From NCBI RefSeq assembly GCF_000189635.1, contig NW_002476567.1, positions 62,001 to 126,000 on the forward strand: 64,000 bases of DNA, in the 5' to 3' direction. The DNA comes from Tetrahymena thermophila SB210 (Eukaryota > Ciliophora > Oligohymenophorea > Hymenostomatida > Tetrahymenidae). Position 1 is the first letter of the stretch. Every line of letters begins with the position of its first letter. Below are positions 38,146 through 50,500 of this stretch, piece after piece. Made by a program: the position numbers and the translations under genes. The notes under the pieces are model-generated. The model saw nothing but the letters and a program-made list of their open reading frames with translations. It was not told the origin of the DNA and did not search any database.

Positions 38146-39290
38146 TTTCTTTTTTATTTGAAATATGTTAAAAAATGATGACGAAATTCAAAGTAAACAA
38201 GCTATAATTTAATAGTTTTTACTTAATTTTGATTTGATTTTTTAATTTGTAGATTTTACTATCAAGATACTTTCTAATTTCTTTTGTGATTAATATTTAT
38301 GGATTTCTAGATGTACTTTTCTTAAATATTATTTCTTAATGAAGTAAAATTAGTTCGTTGTAAGCTCTAAAGATTAATCTAAGTACTCAAAAAATTTTCA
38401 TAATAAATTACAAATATTTTCTCTAGAATACCAAAATATTACTTACAAACATTTAATTAATACAGTTCAGTCAATGTTTATTAATCCCTTCAATTTTTTG
38501 TAACTCTAAGTTTAATTTATATATTTTAACAGACAATCGCTTTTAATTTTGAAAAATAATTTTTATCACATTTGCTTCAATAAAACTATATAATTAAAAT
38601 ATAGCATTCAATAACCTTTTCTCCTTCCATTCTAAATTTATAAATTTAATTAGTATTTCTTTTATTATCATAAATATTACTTATTATAGATAACCTTTTA
38701 CTGTATTCAAGTAAATATATTCAATAACCTTGAGAAAGTAAATTTATCTCACTAAAAATTAGTAAATAGTAATCTAGCTATCGATTAGATTTATTTGAAA
38801 AATTAAGAAAATAAAATCAAAGTTATTTAAGCAAATTAGAATTTGTTCAAAAATTATAATATAAAATGTGAATTTTTACAAGTAAAATTTGTTTTGAAAA
38901 GATGCGTGCTACTTTATAACTTTTAAACCTAATAAAATAATAAATATTAAATAAAGAAACAAATATTTTAAAATAAAATGCTTAATATTATTGCATAAAG
39001 ATTAAAAAAGGTTTTTAAATTTACACAAACAAATTTCTAATTTATGTAATTAATTTTGATTGTATTAAAAAGTTAACAAAAAAAAATCTGTTTCTTTATA
39101 ATGCTAAATTTAATTCTACTATTTAATATTTATTCTTAAAATTTATTTTTAAATTTAAACTTAAAAAATTCAAAAAAAATAATCTGATTTTAAAAATTAA
39201 ACAATATAATAAAGATTTATTGATAAATTTATAATACTATTGAAGATATTTTCTTGATAAAAATATTACAGTTAAAATACAATCTCAAAA
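38146..39290. other. Intergenic AT-rich region
   Basis: 5' flank of the TmcB-like gene. No coding signal was seen; the tandem repeat block begins at its left end on the plus coordinate scale (39291). Confidence 0.55.
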
Positions 39291-40042
39291 GAAATAATTA
39301 ATCTTAGACTTAAAAATTTTTAAATAAAATATTCTGATTAAATCTAAAAATTATTAAATAATATAAAAAATAAATTTATGAATAATACTTTTAAAGATAC
39401 TTTCTTTTAGTCTGTAGTACTGATTTTAGATAATATAAACTAAAAAGAAATAATTAATCTTAGACTTAAAAATTTTAAAATAAAATATTCTGATTAAATC
39501 TAAAAATTATTAAATAATATAAAAAACGTTTTTATATAAATTTATGAATAATACTTTCAAACATACTTTCTTTTAGTCTTTAGTACTGATTTTAGATAAA
39601 ATATAAACTCAAAAGAAATAATTATTAATTAAAATACTTTTTTAATATTATGATTTAAAAATTATTAAATAATTTAATAAATATTTATTTATTATTTCAT
39701 TTATTTATATAAAATTTATTTTAAAAAATATTCCTATAGTAGACCATAAATAATATTGAGTGTAGATAAATACAAACTCAAATATATTAATTATTAATTA
39801 AATGTTAATTTTTGATTTGAAAATTATTTTATTTTCTTTATTCATAGCACTTGCATTTTAAAATACTTTTTTTAATATTATGATATAAAAATTTTTAAAT
39901 AATTGAAAAAATATTTATTTATTTTAAAAAATATTCTTTTAATAGACCATAAATAATATTGAGTGTAGATAAATACATATAAACTCAAAAATAATAATTA
40001 TTAATCAAATATAAATAATTTATAATTTATTTTATTTGACAA
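39291..40042. repeat. Two families of AT-rich tandem repeats
   Basis: Family A starts with gaaataatta at 39291, 39447 and 39615, giving periods of about 156 and 168 bp; the first two copies are nearly identical over most of their length, and both contain ttttagtctgtagtactgatt-like text. Family B has a period of about 203 bp. The text agaccataaataatattgag occurs at 39741 and again at 39944, and the poly-T/taatattatga segment at about 39631 and 39860. Part of family B resembles the 3' end of the adjacent gene: ttcatagca occurs in the repeat near 39841 and again in that gene's last codons near 40057. The block lies between convergent-free flanks, so local duplication is the simplest origin. Confidence 0.8.
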
Positions 40043-42866
40043 TCATTTTCGTTTATTCATAGCATTTATGCCTCTTTGTACTTTTAAATCATGGTTGTTC
40101 ATAATTTTTTACATCATAGCTTGTTCTTTCATTCTCTAATCTTAGTCTACCTGTTGAGCCCTTTGTATGTAACTTTAATTAATAGCTAATTATTTTTAAT
40201 TCATGTGATTTTAAGGGCTGTAATATTCTGGGGCAGAAGCATGTACTCTATGGAGATTTCCTACACTTGGAGAATATCCGTTTTTACCATAATTGGGGTC
40301 ATGTTTTTATAGATATCTTAAAGATGGACGAACAGGCTCTTTAATTTAACCATAATTTTCCTATCCTTTTTTATTTACCATTTGCTCTTATATTTTTCTT
40401 TATCTGTCTTCTTAAAGGTTATATTCAGCCAAATAGATTTTGTCCTCTTCGTCGTCATTTTCATTGAATAGGTCTGTAGGTCTAAATTATCCATTATTTA
40501 AATTTTTCATGTCTGAAAAGGATAACTGTTCTAATTATTACCAACTCACCCTATCAGTTTTATTATTTAAGTGTTAAAATAAATTATTGAAATCTTAATA
40601 AATTACTTTCCACCAGCATCTAATTTTCCTATCTAGTTTTTAATTTTCTTGTTAGCATAGCTACCTATTCCCCCAGGTTAGCTATACACAGATGACTGTT
40701 AAAGATTAGGAGTTGATCTTCTATTATTCTCCATACTTCTTGGAGCTAATTTGCTTTGATTTATATTTTTTTAATCCAATTGCATTATTTAGAGTGCTTA
40801 CTGTGATTTCTTAAATTCTTAAAATTGCTTTACTTTTTATCTCACAACAGGATCAACTTTTTTCAAGACAATATCTCTTCCTTGATCGAATGGTAGCAAT
40901 CTAAATCCATCTTTTACCTTTTAATAGAATTTTATTAATATTAATTAAGGATGTTAAAAATATTTTTTTTAAATAAAAAAAGTGAAATAAAATTTTAACG
41001 ATTTTAATGAATTAAAATATGAAAAAAAATTTATCAATAATTATCGAAAATAATTAAAATATTTTAATCATAATCTTAAAAAAAAATAAAGTAATAATTA
41101 CTTAAATATTAAAAGGCTGATTGAGCAATCCAAATTTTGAACGAAATTTGTGAATATTATCTATTTCAATATATTAGTAAAGCTTTTCTACTCTGTCTAT
41201 ATTACTTAAGTTTTCTTCCTCTTTATAGAAAGCAATTGCAACCTTTTCAATCATAATCTTAAAGTGATCAAGATCTAGCTCTTTATAATTCAGAGCATAT
41301 TTTTTAAACATAATTTAAATTTCCCTTTTCGTTACGTATTTATTCTTATTAAGAATGTTAAACTATTTGAGGAAAAGCATAAAGCATGCCAAGTTTATTA
41401 CGTTTTATTCATGAACTATTCTATCAAAAGTGAAAGCAACACCGGTTACATTTTATTACTTGCAGTAAAAGTTAAATGCTTCTTTTAAGTTTTTCATTCT
41501 TATTTATTCCTTTGTAAGATTTTTACCTTTTTTACCTTAATCCTTATCTAAATATTTTAAATAAAAATATTTATTAAATTTAAATAAAGGCATTGTTTTT
41601 TAATCATTTATTCATTAATTTTTAAATTTATATTGAAGTCAATTTTTAATAAAAAATTAATTGAGTATGGTTAAATGTACTATTTATTTTGTAAAAATTA
41701 TTTTTCTATGTTTAAATATTTTAGAAATTCTTTAAATATCAATTTAAATTAAAAACTCATTTTTTTAAACTAACCTTAAGATAAATTTTTTGAGTTTAGC
41801 GTAATCTAATCTTGATTTAAATAATTTATTCACGAATTTTAAATAACTTAATATTTATTTAAATGAAAATTTAAAAATAGAATATACTTAACAAAAGAGT
41901 TAATTGCTACTTCAAGTTCTCAATAGTATTCTAAATAATTAGCTTTTCTTAAGGGTTTGTAGTCTTTTTAAGCATGTTTTCATATTTGTCTATATTTTCT
42001 CTTAACTCCTTCTCAAGCTAACTTTCTTATTGTTGCTATATCCACAGTTCCTCTTTTCCTTACTGAGTAAGAAACAGATCATCGTTGTTTTCAATAAAAA
42101 AATAAGAGAATTCTACAAAATCACTGTAAGTAACCTTTGTTTCATTAGGATCAAAATTTCTTATGTTCCTCCTTACAGCGAAGAATTTTTGAAGTTGATC
42201 CATAATTGACTTATAGCTATTAGGCTTGTTGAATAATTCTTCTTAGTCGTTTTTTGTTGGATGAAAGGTAATGTTATCATAGTAAAATGATATTCTTAAA
42301 ACTAGAGGTACATCACTTGCTACGATGCTGACCTCTTTTTGACTTTGCTAGTTATTTTGCTTGGAGTAGAAGTTATTGTTTCCATTTTCTTAACTATCTT
42401 AAATCTGCTTTTACTAAAACTCGTTGAAGTAATTTTAAACTTCTCCTTAGTATTATTTAAAGAAATTATCTAGGATATCTTTGTTTCTTAGATAATTTTC
42501 ATTGTCATCAGGCTTATTAATCACTCCAAAATTAGATCCTCTCTTACTTGAAGATTATTAATCTTATTTATCATTTCTATTGCTGCCACCACCAGATAAA
42601 TAATCATCAAGCTCATTGCGCTTACCATCCTCTTCCTCGTCATAGTTATTGTTATTATCATTATTAACATTTTCATTTTGCTCACCTTATTCTTCTTCAT
42701 TAGCAGGATCATGCTCTTAATTTTCATCATTATCGTGGTTAGCATAATCTACTTACTCTTACTACTCATTATCTTCATTCTCTTCATTATGATTATATTA
42801 ATCATCATCATTATACTGATTCTCTTAATTTTCATTATTTTCTTCACTATTTTTTATTTTATTTAA
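40043..42866 (-). CDS. Acidic, Gln/Asn-rich conserved-type protein, function unknown
   Basis: Multi-exon gene. Exons: upstream of 41888 to about 42866 (5' end unresolved), 41547-41103, 40917-40607, 40550-40043 with TGA at 40045-40043. The N-terminal 100 residues are dominated by Glu, Asp, Asn and Gln. A globular-looking segment follows (VPLVLRISFYYDNITFHP). The 41547-41103 exon encodes a purely helical region that could be two degenerate EF-hand-like pairs (LKEAFNFYCKQQ, ACFMLFLKQFNILNKNKYVT), but no canonical calcium loop is seen. The C-terminus is Gln/Ser/Pro-rich. No family is recognised. In the 5' direction the frame reaches an in-frame TGA near 42900 with no ATG, so a further upstream exon is required; its position is not supported. 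Confidence 0.7.
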
Positions 42867-44071
42867 AAAAAAATCATTTTTTACATTAAAACGCTATCAT
42901 AACTTGTGAGATTTATAGATAGTATTCTATAAATTTCAAGTTTTTTATTTAGATAGATACACATCAGTAATTAAATGAATGCTATTAAATATCTTCTTAA
43001 ATAATTCGAATATTTTACCTCATTTTACCTAATCACTATCAAATTTATATTAAAGCTATGGATAATTTAGAGCTGCTTTTAAAATGCCAATCAAACTTTG
43101 TTTATTTTTGAGCTTGTAGCTTATTTATTATTTTTACTTTTTTTGGATTATTGATTTAGTTTCTTAATTTATGTGGCTTGGTTGCCTATTTAATTAATTT
43201 AAAGCTTAATGTATTTTTATTTTTTTTGAAAGCAGCCTTTAGATTTCAAGAGATTTTAATAACTTATTAAATCATTATTTTTTATAAATTATTAAAAAAA
43301 CAAAGTTTCATTCATTCATATATGCATACAAATAAACAACTCAACTCAAGTCAAGTCAGTCAGTGGTTTTAAGAATTATCTAACTTTAAAATCTAAGATT
43401 TTACTTATTATTAAAAATTTAACATGCAAACTTTTGTTTGTTTTTTACTCTAATTAGCGTGGTTTTAAATCAATTGTTTCATTAAAAGAAATAGGTATAC
43501 TTATTATAGATAAACATGGCTTTTTAAATATCTTATTTATTTTTAAACGTAGTTAATTCCTTTTAAATTTGTAAAATTTGTTTGTTTTAGCAATCAAACT
43601 TAAATATTAATTTTAAAAAATTTATATAAAAAAATATTTTAAAAATTATAAATATTTATCATTAAATAAATAATTTTAATATCTGTATAAAGTACAATGA
43701 ACAGACATCATTTGACATTTTTAAAAAAATATAATTTAAAAAAATTTTGTTTATCATGAGTGAGAATCAATAAAGATTTTAAATTCATTTTTACAGATAT
43801 TTTTTATAGATTGATTGAATAAGACATATTAGAACTAGATTTTTTACTCTCATGTTAAATTACTATAAAAAAGAAATAAATTTAATAATAACTTGTATAC
43901 AAATACAACCACAAATTAATTATATAGATATGATTTTTTCTAAAGTATTTAATGTTTTTATGGTGAATTAATAAGATATAATAACATTAAAAATAATTTG
44001 TATTGTATCAATTTACTAAAAAGAAATTTAAAACTTATTGCTGTTATTAATAAGTAAAATATAGTAAAAAG
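42867..44071. other. Intergenic AT-rich region, probably holding a 5' exon of the minus-strand neighbour
   Basis: Divergent 5' flanks of the acidic protein gene (-) and the microexon gene (+). A small first exon of the acidic protein gene must lie somewhere in its left part, but no candidate could be fixed. A short palindromic text, ctcaactcaagtcaagtcagtcagt, occurs near 43341-43365. Confidence 0.45.
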
Positions 44072-46824
44072 ATGTCTGTTTATACTCCTTCATTATAATA
44101 CTTACTTGAAAAAGTCAATAAGTATAAATATCCATTTTGCTCTAAACATGCTGACCAAGATCCTCTTAATATGATATGTTTAGATTCTAGATGTGAACAT
44201 GAATATCAATTAGAACCTATATGCTCTATATGTGCTGATAATAACACACACAAAAAATCATTTCATATTTAGCACAATGTTCGCCAAGTTCTTAAAGATT
44301 TACTCTATTAATGTGAAGCCTTCCCTATTTCCTCTTCTGATTATACAAGTAAAAATATCATCTATATTAATTAGTTACAAATTAAATAATATTAATATTA
44401 TTTTTTAATTAAAGCAAGCGAATGTGAAAGCAAGTTAAATTGGCTATAAAAAGAATTTCATAGACTAGGAGAAGAATGTTTTTAAATTGCTAATTCCATT
44501 ACCAAGGCTATAGAATAATATAAAATATCTTAAGAGAGTGAATATGTCGAAAAATTGAAGGTAAAAAAAATTGATAATTAAAGTAGAATAAACTTTTTCA
44601 CAATAAATTTTTAACAATTAAAACAAAATAAATAAATAAAACTATTAAAGATAAAAAAACTAATTGAGGAAATTTTGGAAGTAGAGACTGAGAGAACACT
44701 GAGAAAAAACATGCAAACGATATGGTCTTTATGCAAAGTTGAAAATGAAAAAGCAATAATAAATTAGGTGAATAACTTGATAACAAAAAGAAATGTAGAA
44801 TTGAATACTATGAAATATACAGAGAGACTCTAATATACTATCAATAAAATAAATGAGTTAAAATTGGAATAACTCATAGATATTCCTTCTTTTCATAAAG
44901 ACATAATTAGGAAAAAGCTTGAATTCGATATGGATGGTAAATTTAAAACTAAGACCAATTTATTATAAAATAATTTTTAAAATTAGAAACTCTTCTTTTA
45001 GAGCAAAGAATTAAGAGCAAGGCAGATTAGGCTGTAAAAGAATCGCTCTTAGTAAAAATTTATGTTTTAAATAACTAAATAAAGAGTTCTTTATTAAAGT
45101 TCAAAGGTAATACCTATCTCAGCCCATTGCTTTCATACAAGTAGTAGATAGATGTAATTAGCTGTTTCAATATTTTTCAATATTTAATGTTTATTTTTTT
45201 ATTTTTAATTTTAAGAATGCCAAAAAGAGAGCAGTAGCAGAAGCAAACGATAAAGGAAATCATGTAATTTTTTTAATCTTAAAATATTTAAAAAATATTT
45301 TTTATTTTTAAAAAAGCCAACTTCAGTAAATTGATTAGTTCTTTTTCAAATGATATTAAAAATAATTTTTGAAATAGTTGGTAATTTAGCACATATGAAA
45401 AAATAGCAATTTAATTATTCTTTAAATTGGGCAATAGTTTGTAAAATTTTAATTTTTCCATTTTAAAAATTAAATATTTTTTAAGTGGAAGGTAAAAAAG
45501 TATTTATTTTCAGGTTTAAGAGAAACTTTAAATATACTCATGTAAAACTTAGGACGTAATTATATTTAAATTTTGGAGAATGGGAAATTTAAATTATTTA
45601 TTCAATTAAATATTTTTAGTGGGTAATTAATATTTACTATTATTATCTTCATTTTTAATTGTTTTTATCTTATAAATAAATAGGAATCAGTAACATAAAT
45701 TTAAGATTTAAAGCTTTTTATTTAAATTATTTTTATAGTTGGTAAAATTATAATTAGATTTTGGAAGTATTTTAACTTTATTTAATTATGAAAGGCCACA
45801 AACAACGGAGTAAATATTATTGAAATATTTTTATTTTAACATTTCATTAATTAATAGCAAGTAAAATTAAATAAATCTCAAATTATTAAGTCTATTTAAA
45901 ATCTAAAAATGCTAATAATATAGAAAGTAAATTAGATTAAATTAGTGTAATTTTAAAGTGTTTTCTTTTAAAATAAGTGGGTAAGACATTTTATTAGCTT
46001 TCATAATGACTATAATTAATAAATTTTATATAAATAGGGGATTGAGGTAAAGTATATAATACATTTAAAGTATATTTATCTAGTAATATCTAATAGGGCG
46101 TAATATTTATATTTCATTAATTTAAATTTATTATTTTTTTTAATATAGAAAGTAAGTTATCTTTTTCACTTTTTAACAAAGTAAATGAAATCGTTTTTAT
46201 AAAAAGCATGTAAGGAAAGCTAAAATTTATAATTTTAATTAATGAATTTCTTTTACCAAATGAAATAGCAAGTAACTTTGTTTTATTTATTTAACAATTA
46301 TTAATTTTTTTTTTAAATAGATATTTGTAAGTTTATTTTGATGATAACAAAAAGATGAAAATTTATTTAAATTTAAGCCGGTAACAAATTTTTTGACAGA
46401 AACAAAGATAATTTATTTATGACAACTTGTATAAAAAGACTGTATTAATAAATATATTATTTAAATGTAAAATATCAATAAATATTTTAATTTAATGCAA
46501 ATAGTCAGTAAAATAATTCACACTTGAATGAATCAAATTAAAAAGTAAAAATAAATCTAATAAAGGGAGTAAAATAAACTTGAAGATTAAAATATTAATT
46601 AATTGAATATTTTATAGTGGGTAATAAACATTTAATTTATTTTAGAAAAATGGTTAATTATTTTGTTTAAATAGTGTTACAAATGTTATCCTATTTACTT
46701 TGAAGCACTGAGAGAAATAGAAGTTTTAAGAAAAGAATAAAACGTAAATTATAAAATATTTTAACAAGTTTAAAATTTCGTTTTATGCTTTTAGTTATTA
46801 GAAGACTCACCAAAAAAGTATTGA
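44072..46824 (+). CDS. B-box-like zinc-binding coiled-coil protein with a run of 23 microexons
   Basis: Predicted 374-aa protein from 30 exons. Conventional exons: 44072-44348, 44415-44560, 44651-44936, 44987-45153, 45216-45263; then 23 microexons (separate entry); then 46675-46743 and 46795-46824 with TGA. All lengths sum to exactly 375 codons. The N-terminus has a Cys/His pattern (FCSKH, ICLDSRCEHE, ICSICADNNTH) like the B-box-type zinc fingers common in ciliates. Exons 2-5 encode a Lys/Glu/Leu-rich region that is probably coiled coil. The microexons encode a Trp/Gly-containing stretch. The penultimate exon begins CYKCYPIYFEALREIE. Exon 4 must be read through to 45153, not stopped at 45105, to keep phase. 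Function is unknown; B-box proteins often mediate protein-protein contacts. After the TGA a further less AT-rich stretch (46845-46886) leaves the 3' end slightly uncertain. Confidence 0.8.
45317..46620 (+). other. Array of 23 consecutive microexons (3-15 nt)
   Basis: Microexons with encoded residues: 45317-45325 PTS; 45378-45380 L; 45438-45440 F; 45486-45491 WK; 45553-45555 D; 45620-45622 W; 45684-45689 ES; 45739-45741 L; 45795-45809 ATNNG; 45858-45860 Q; 45924-45926 K; 45978-45980 W; 46038-46046 GIE; 46097-46099 G; 46149-46151 K; 46207-46209 H; 46269-46271 Q; 46321-46326 IF; 46378-46380 P; 46439-46441 T; 46505-46507 S; 46566-46568 G; 46618-46620 W. Seventeen are a single codon. All are phase 0. 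Introns on both sides are 45-64 nt. Of the 25 introns from 45264 to 46794, 24 start GTAA and one (46442) starts GTAT; all end in AG, mostly TAG. Individual calls at 45553, 46207 and 46439 are weaker than the rest because nearby alternative AG sites exist. Confidence 0.78.
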
Positions 46825-47523
46825 AAAAAAAAAATTAGCTTAAAATAAAGAAGAGAAGACACACAGCTTAAGCTAATAAAGTGAAGGTAGCTTTTTAAAA
46901 ATATTTTATTTATTATTTTTTAATAAAAGAAGTAAAAACATATTAGAATTACAATTAAAAAATAATCTAATTAATAATATTTAAGTTGTATTTTTATGTA
47001 GAAATATATGTTTTTGTGATGTTATTTTTATAATTAAATATAATTTATATTTAGTTTTTTTTAAATTATTTGTGATTTTTAAAAAATAAAAATTTTGTTT
47101 GTTTTTAAGTTAAACATTTTTATCATATTTTATTTAATTTATTCAATTAGTTTTAATATAAAATTTTAATCAATTATTTATTTTTGATTTAAATAAAATT
47201 TATTTTTACATTTTTATTGTATTGAAAATTACAAGAGTTTTTTCAACTAATTATTAAAAATATTTAAAAAAATTAAAACAAATTCATAAGCATTTTGTTT
47301 AAATTATTGAAAATTCTACTAAATGTATATTTCTAACTCAAGAAATAATTTTCTGAAAATAGCCATAAAAATTTAATGAAAATAAATTTGTAAAAAGATA
47401 TGAATTAAAAACATTTTGAATTAATTTTTAAATTTGGCTATTTATTTGAATAAAATATCTTTAATTATTAATATTTGCTTGAGCCATAATCAACAAAGAA
47501 ATAAATATAATTAAATGCAATAA
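46825..47523. other. Intergenic AT-rich region between convergent genes
   Basis: The first 60 bp look partly coding (a lysine/glutamate/glutamine-rich text at 46845-46886 followed by gtagct), so a last exon of the upstream gene cannot be excluded. The rest is A/T-rich without features. Confidence 0.45.
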
Positions 47524-50500
47524 TCATGATGATAAATAACTTGAGATTAAATATGTATTAATTTTATATTTGCCTAATTTTGTGCTTAGTTCTATAATCA
47601 TATCTTTGGTTATTTTAGATTTTCTAGTAAAGTTTTCGTCAACGTATAATTTACATATTTAATTTGGTAGAAAAACATCTATATCACTATCCTCTGGAAT
47701 GTTTTGCTTTTTGATCATATCTATTGCTTCCTAGAAAGAATGGAAAAGACTTAGACTATAGTTTTATTTTATTTCCTTAGAAAATAAATAGCATTAGTTT
47801 ACTATGTTTTTAAAGTTTTATTATTTATTCATGATAATATAAGTATAAATATATTGCTCTTCTTCTTTTTTATCACTCGATTCAATATTGTAAAATAAGA
47901 AAATAGCATAGTCGCTTTGAAGTTCGCTATTACAAGAACTTTCAATTTTCATTTTATTTTTTTCATATTAATCTTAGACGTTTACTTCTTCGGAATTTTA
48001 GTCGCATTTTCTAGATATATTTATTAAAATAAATTATTAAATAAAAGCTAATAATACAAATTTACTTCTTCAGAAAACTAGGTTCTTATTCTATTGATTA
48101 ATTGTTCAAAGTTGATGATCTTTGTCTCTTTTAATTTAAATCATTTGGACTATTAATTTGATTTAAATTATTTTATTTGTCTGATGGAACTTCTAAGCTA
48201 TTTTATTTTATTTAATTATTTAAAGGCTATTGGTTTTATTATCTATGCTGCTATTCACTAATTTCTTTTTAGTTTAATATATTTTCATCATCTTTCAGAA
48301 CTTCAATTGTCCGATTTCGCTATCTTCTTTCTGTATTTATATTTTGTTAAAACTTTTCTATATTATTTTCAGGATTAAGCTTTATTTAGCCATTTAAAGC
48401 AGTTTAGTTTTAAGGATTATCATTAAAATTAATTTCTTTATCTAGCTTTTAAATAGTCTCGATTATCATCTCATCAGCTAATGAATTATTCTCCTTATTT
48501 TAAAGGCTTTATATCCCTTATTAAAGATTTTCTCTAAGCTCTTCAAATATCTTTTAGTTTTTCTATTCATTAAAATTTTATAATAATTATTTAAAAAATT
48601 TAATTTAATCTTATTAATTCAAAATTTGATGAAAAATTTACGCTCAATTCGTAATTTATGTCATATTAACTTTGAGCTGCTAATAATGTTTAATCAATTT
48701 ACTCTTTGTTTTATTGATACTAAATATTATTAATAGACTGCTAGCTTATATTATTTTTAGAATTGTTGCTGTCAAATTCTTATCTGTTATTTTAAGCCAA
48801 TCTTTATTACTAATATTGTATTTCTTATTGAATTAATTATTGTGTAGAAAGTTATTATTTTGGCTATTTAAATTAATTTTATTAAATATTCTATTAATAT
48901 AATGGAGGTAACATTAAACTTTTTTATTATTAAATTAACTTTTCTTGAAATTAACTTCTTTGATTTAATTGCATTTGATTTAATTATTACTATTGTTATA
49001 GAGATAGTTGTTATGAAGTTTATCTAGGTAAAGACTGTATATTTTACTATTACAAACCTTGTTACTAGATCTTATTTTAGGCCATTAAGCCTTACATTTA
49101 AATATTTTATTGCATTTATTACTGTTCTAACTAATTTCGTGGAGTTATTTGTGATGGAGGTAAGATTTTAGAATCACTATTTAAAAATTAATTTTGAGCA
49201 GATTACTAAAATGTATTATTTTAAACATTTTAAAGATTATTTATTGCTTTGTTTTGCATCTAATTTTTAGCAATTACATGGTTTTCTTAAGCTTTGATTA
49301 AGCTTTGACTTCTATTCTGTAAATGTTAATCAAAATTAAAAATGTTTTGATAATCAGATTTATTCATTGCAATCAGCTTTTATTACAAAGGATTCTCTTG
49401 ATTAAAATTTTATGGTTATGTTTTAGTGATATTTTAGTTTAAAATTTAAGTATCCTACTTTTATTAAAATTCTTTGGTGTTTGAGGTACTACGTTATAAT
49501 TACTATGATAAATCTTAATTACTAAGATTTACTCTCCTATATTAATCTTATTTTGGGATGGAATTAATATTATTTTGTTGATTAGAAAAAGATGTTACAT
49601 TTGTATTTACATCAATTCTTGAAATATCTTTTTAAGGTAAATTAATAGTATTTGTTATTTTATTTAAAGATTATACCCCATTAAATTATTACTAATTAGT
49701 ATTAGCTACTTAATTCTTATTTATTTCTTGAATCTTAGCATCTCCTAAGTTTTAGATTTAATTTACTTGCTATTCAGGTGCTCTATAGACAGAATTCTAT
49801 TACTATTACTACGAGCTATGATGTCTAATATTATTTTAGAAATATTATTGAGGTTACTATTTCTAGGTTTATTATAGCAAGATATTTTTTTATTGCCAAA
49901 GCTCTTTAATTTATCTTTAATCATTATTATCAAAACCATTTTAAATTATTTTAGCTTCATTTTAGCATTAATTAACATTTTAATTATTTAATATAATAAA
50001 AGTATTTTATTAATCTGATGAAGGTTATTGCTTTTATTGTTAATAAATTTAAGTGATATCTTAGTTTTGTGATACTTTAATCTATTGAATTTATTATGGA
50101 ATATTTTAAGTTTAAACTTTACTTTGTGCCTGTAAATTACTTATTAATGGTTATGTAATAGCTTGTTATCCCTCTTTTTAAACCTCAACATTTTATTTGC
50201 TTGTCTCTTTTATTTAAGTGTTTTCATTAGCGTTTTACAAGGCAATATTTTGTTAAGATTCTAATTATGTTTATAATTAAGATACATTATTGGTTTTCTC
50301 TTTTATTTCTATATTATTAATAGTATCCTTGATTTATTTATTATCACTTAATGGAACATTATTATTATTTTCCTACTAAATAATTAGAGTGTCTGCTGTT
50401 TCATCGTTCGAATCCAAATTAATCAATTTACTAACTTCTTCCTTCTTCAAATTATAATTACTGCTTTTCTTCTCTTATCTAAGTTGAGTATAATCATTAA

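Noticed and set aside
41103-41547. EF-hand calcium-binding domain in the acidic protein
   Set aside because: The helix spacing is suggestive, but no canonical DxDxDG loop is present; it is kept only as a possibility in the gene entry.
42521-42866. Met/Ile/Lys-rich and Ile/Leu-rich ORFs
   Set aside because: Out-of-frame and antisense shadows of the acidic N-terminus encoded on the minus strand.
45514-45541. Possible 28-nt exon in the microexon array
   Set aside because: It would be followed by an 11-nt intron before the GAC microexon and would break phase. Treating the whole 45492-45552 as one 61-nt intron keeps frame and fits the size range.
45946-45946. Possible 1-nt exon (attag-T-gtaa)
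   Set aside because: It would shift the frame and is not needed; this single string fits the chance rate for such short AG/GT spacing.
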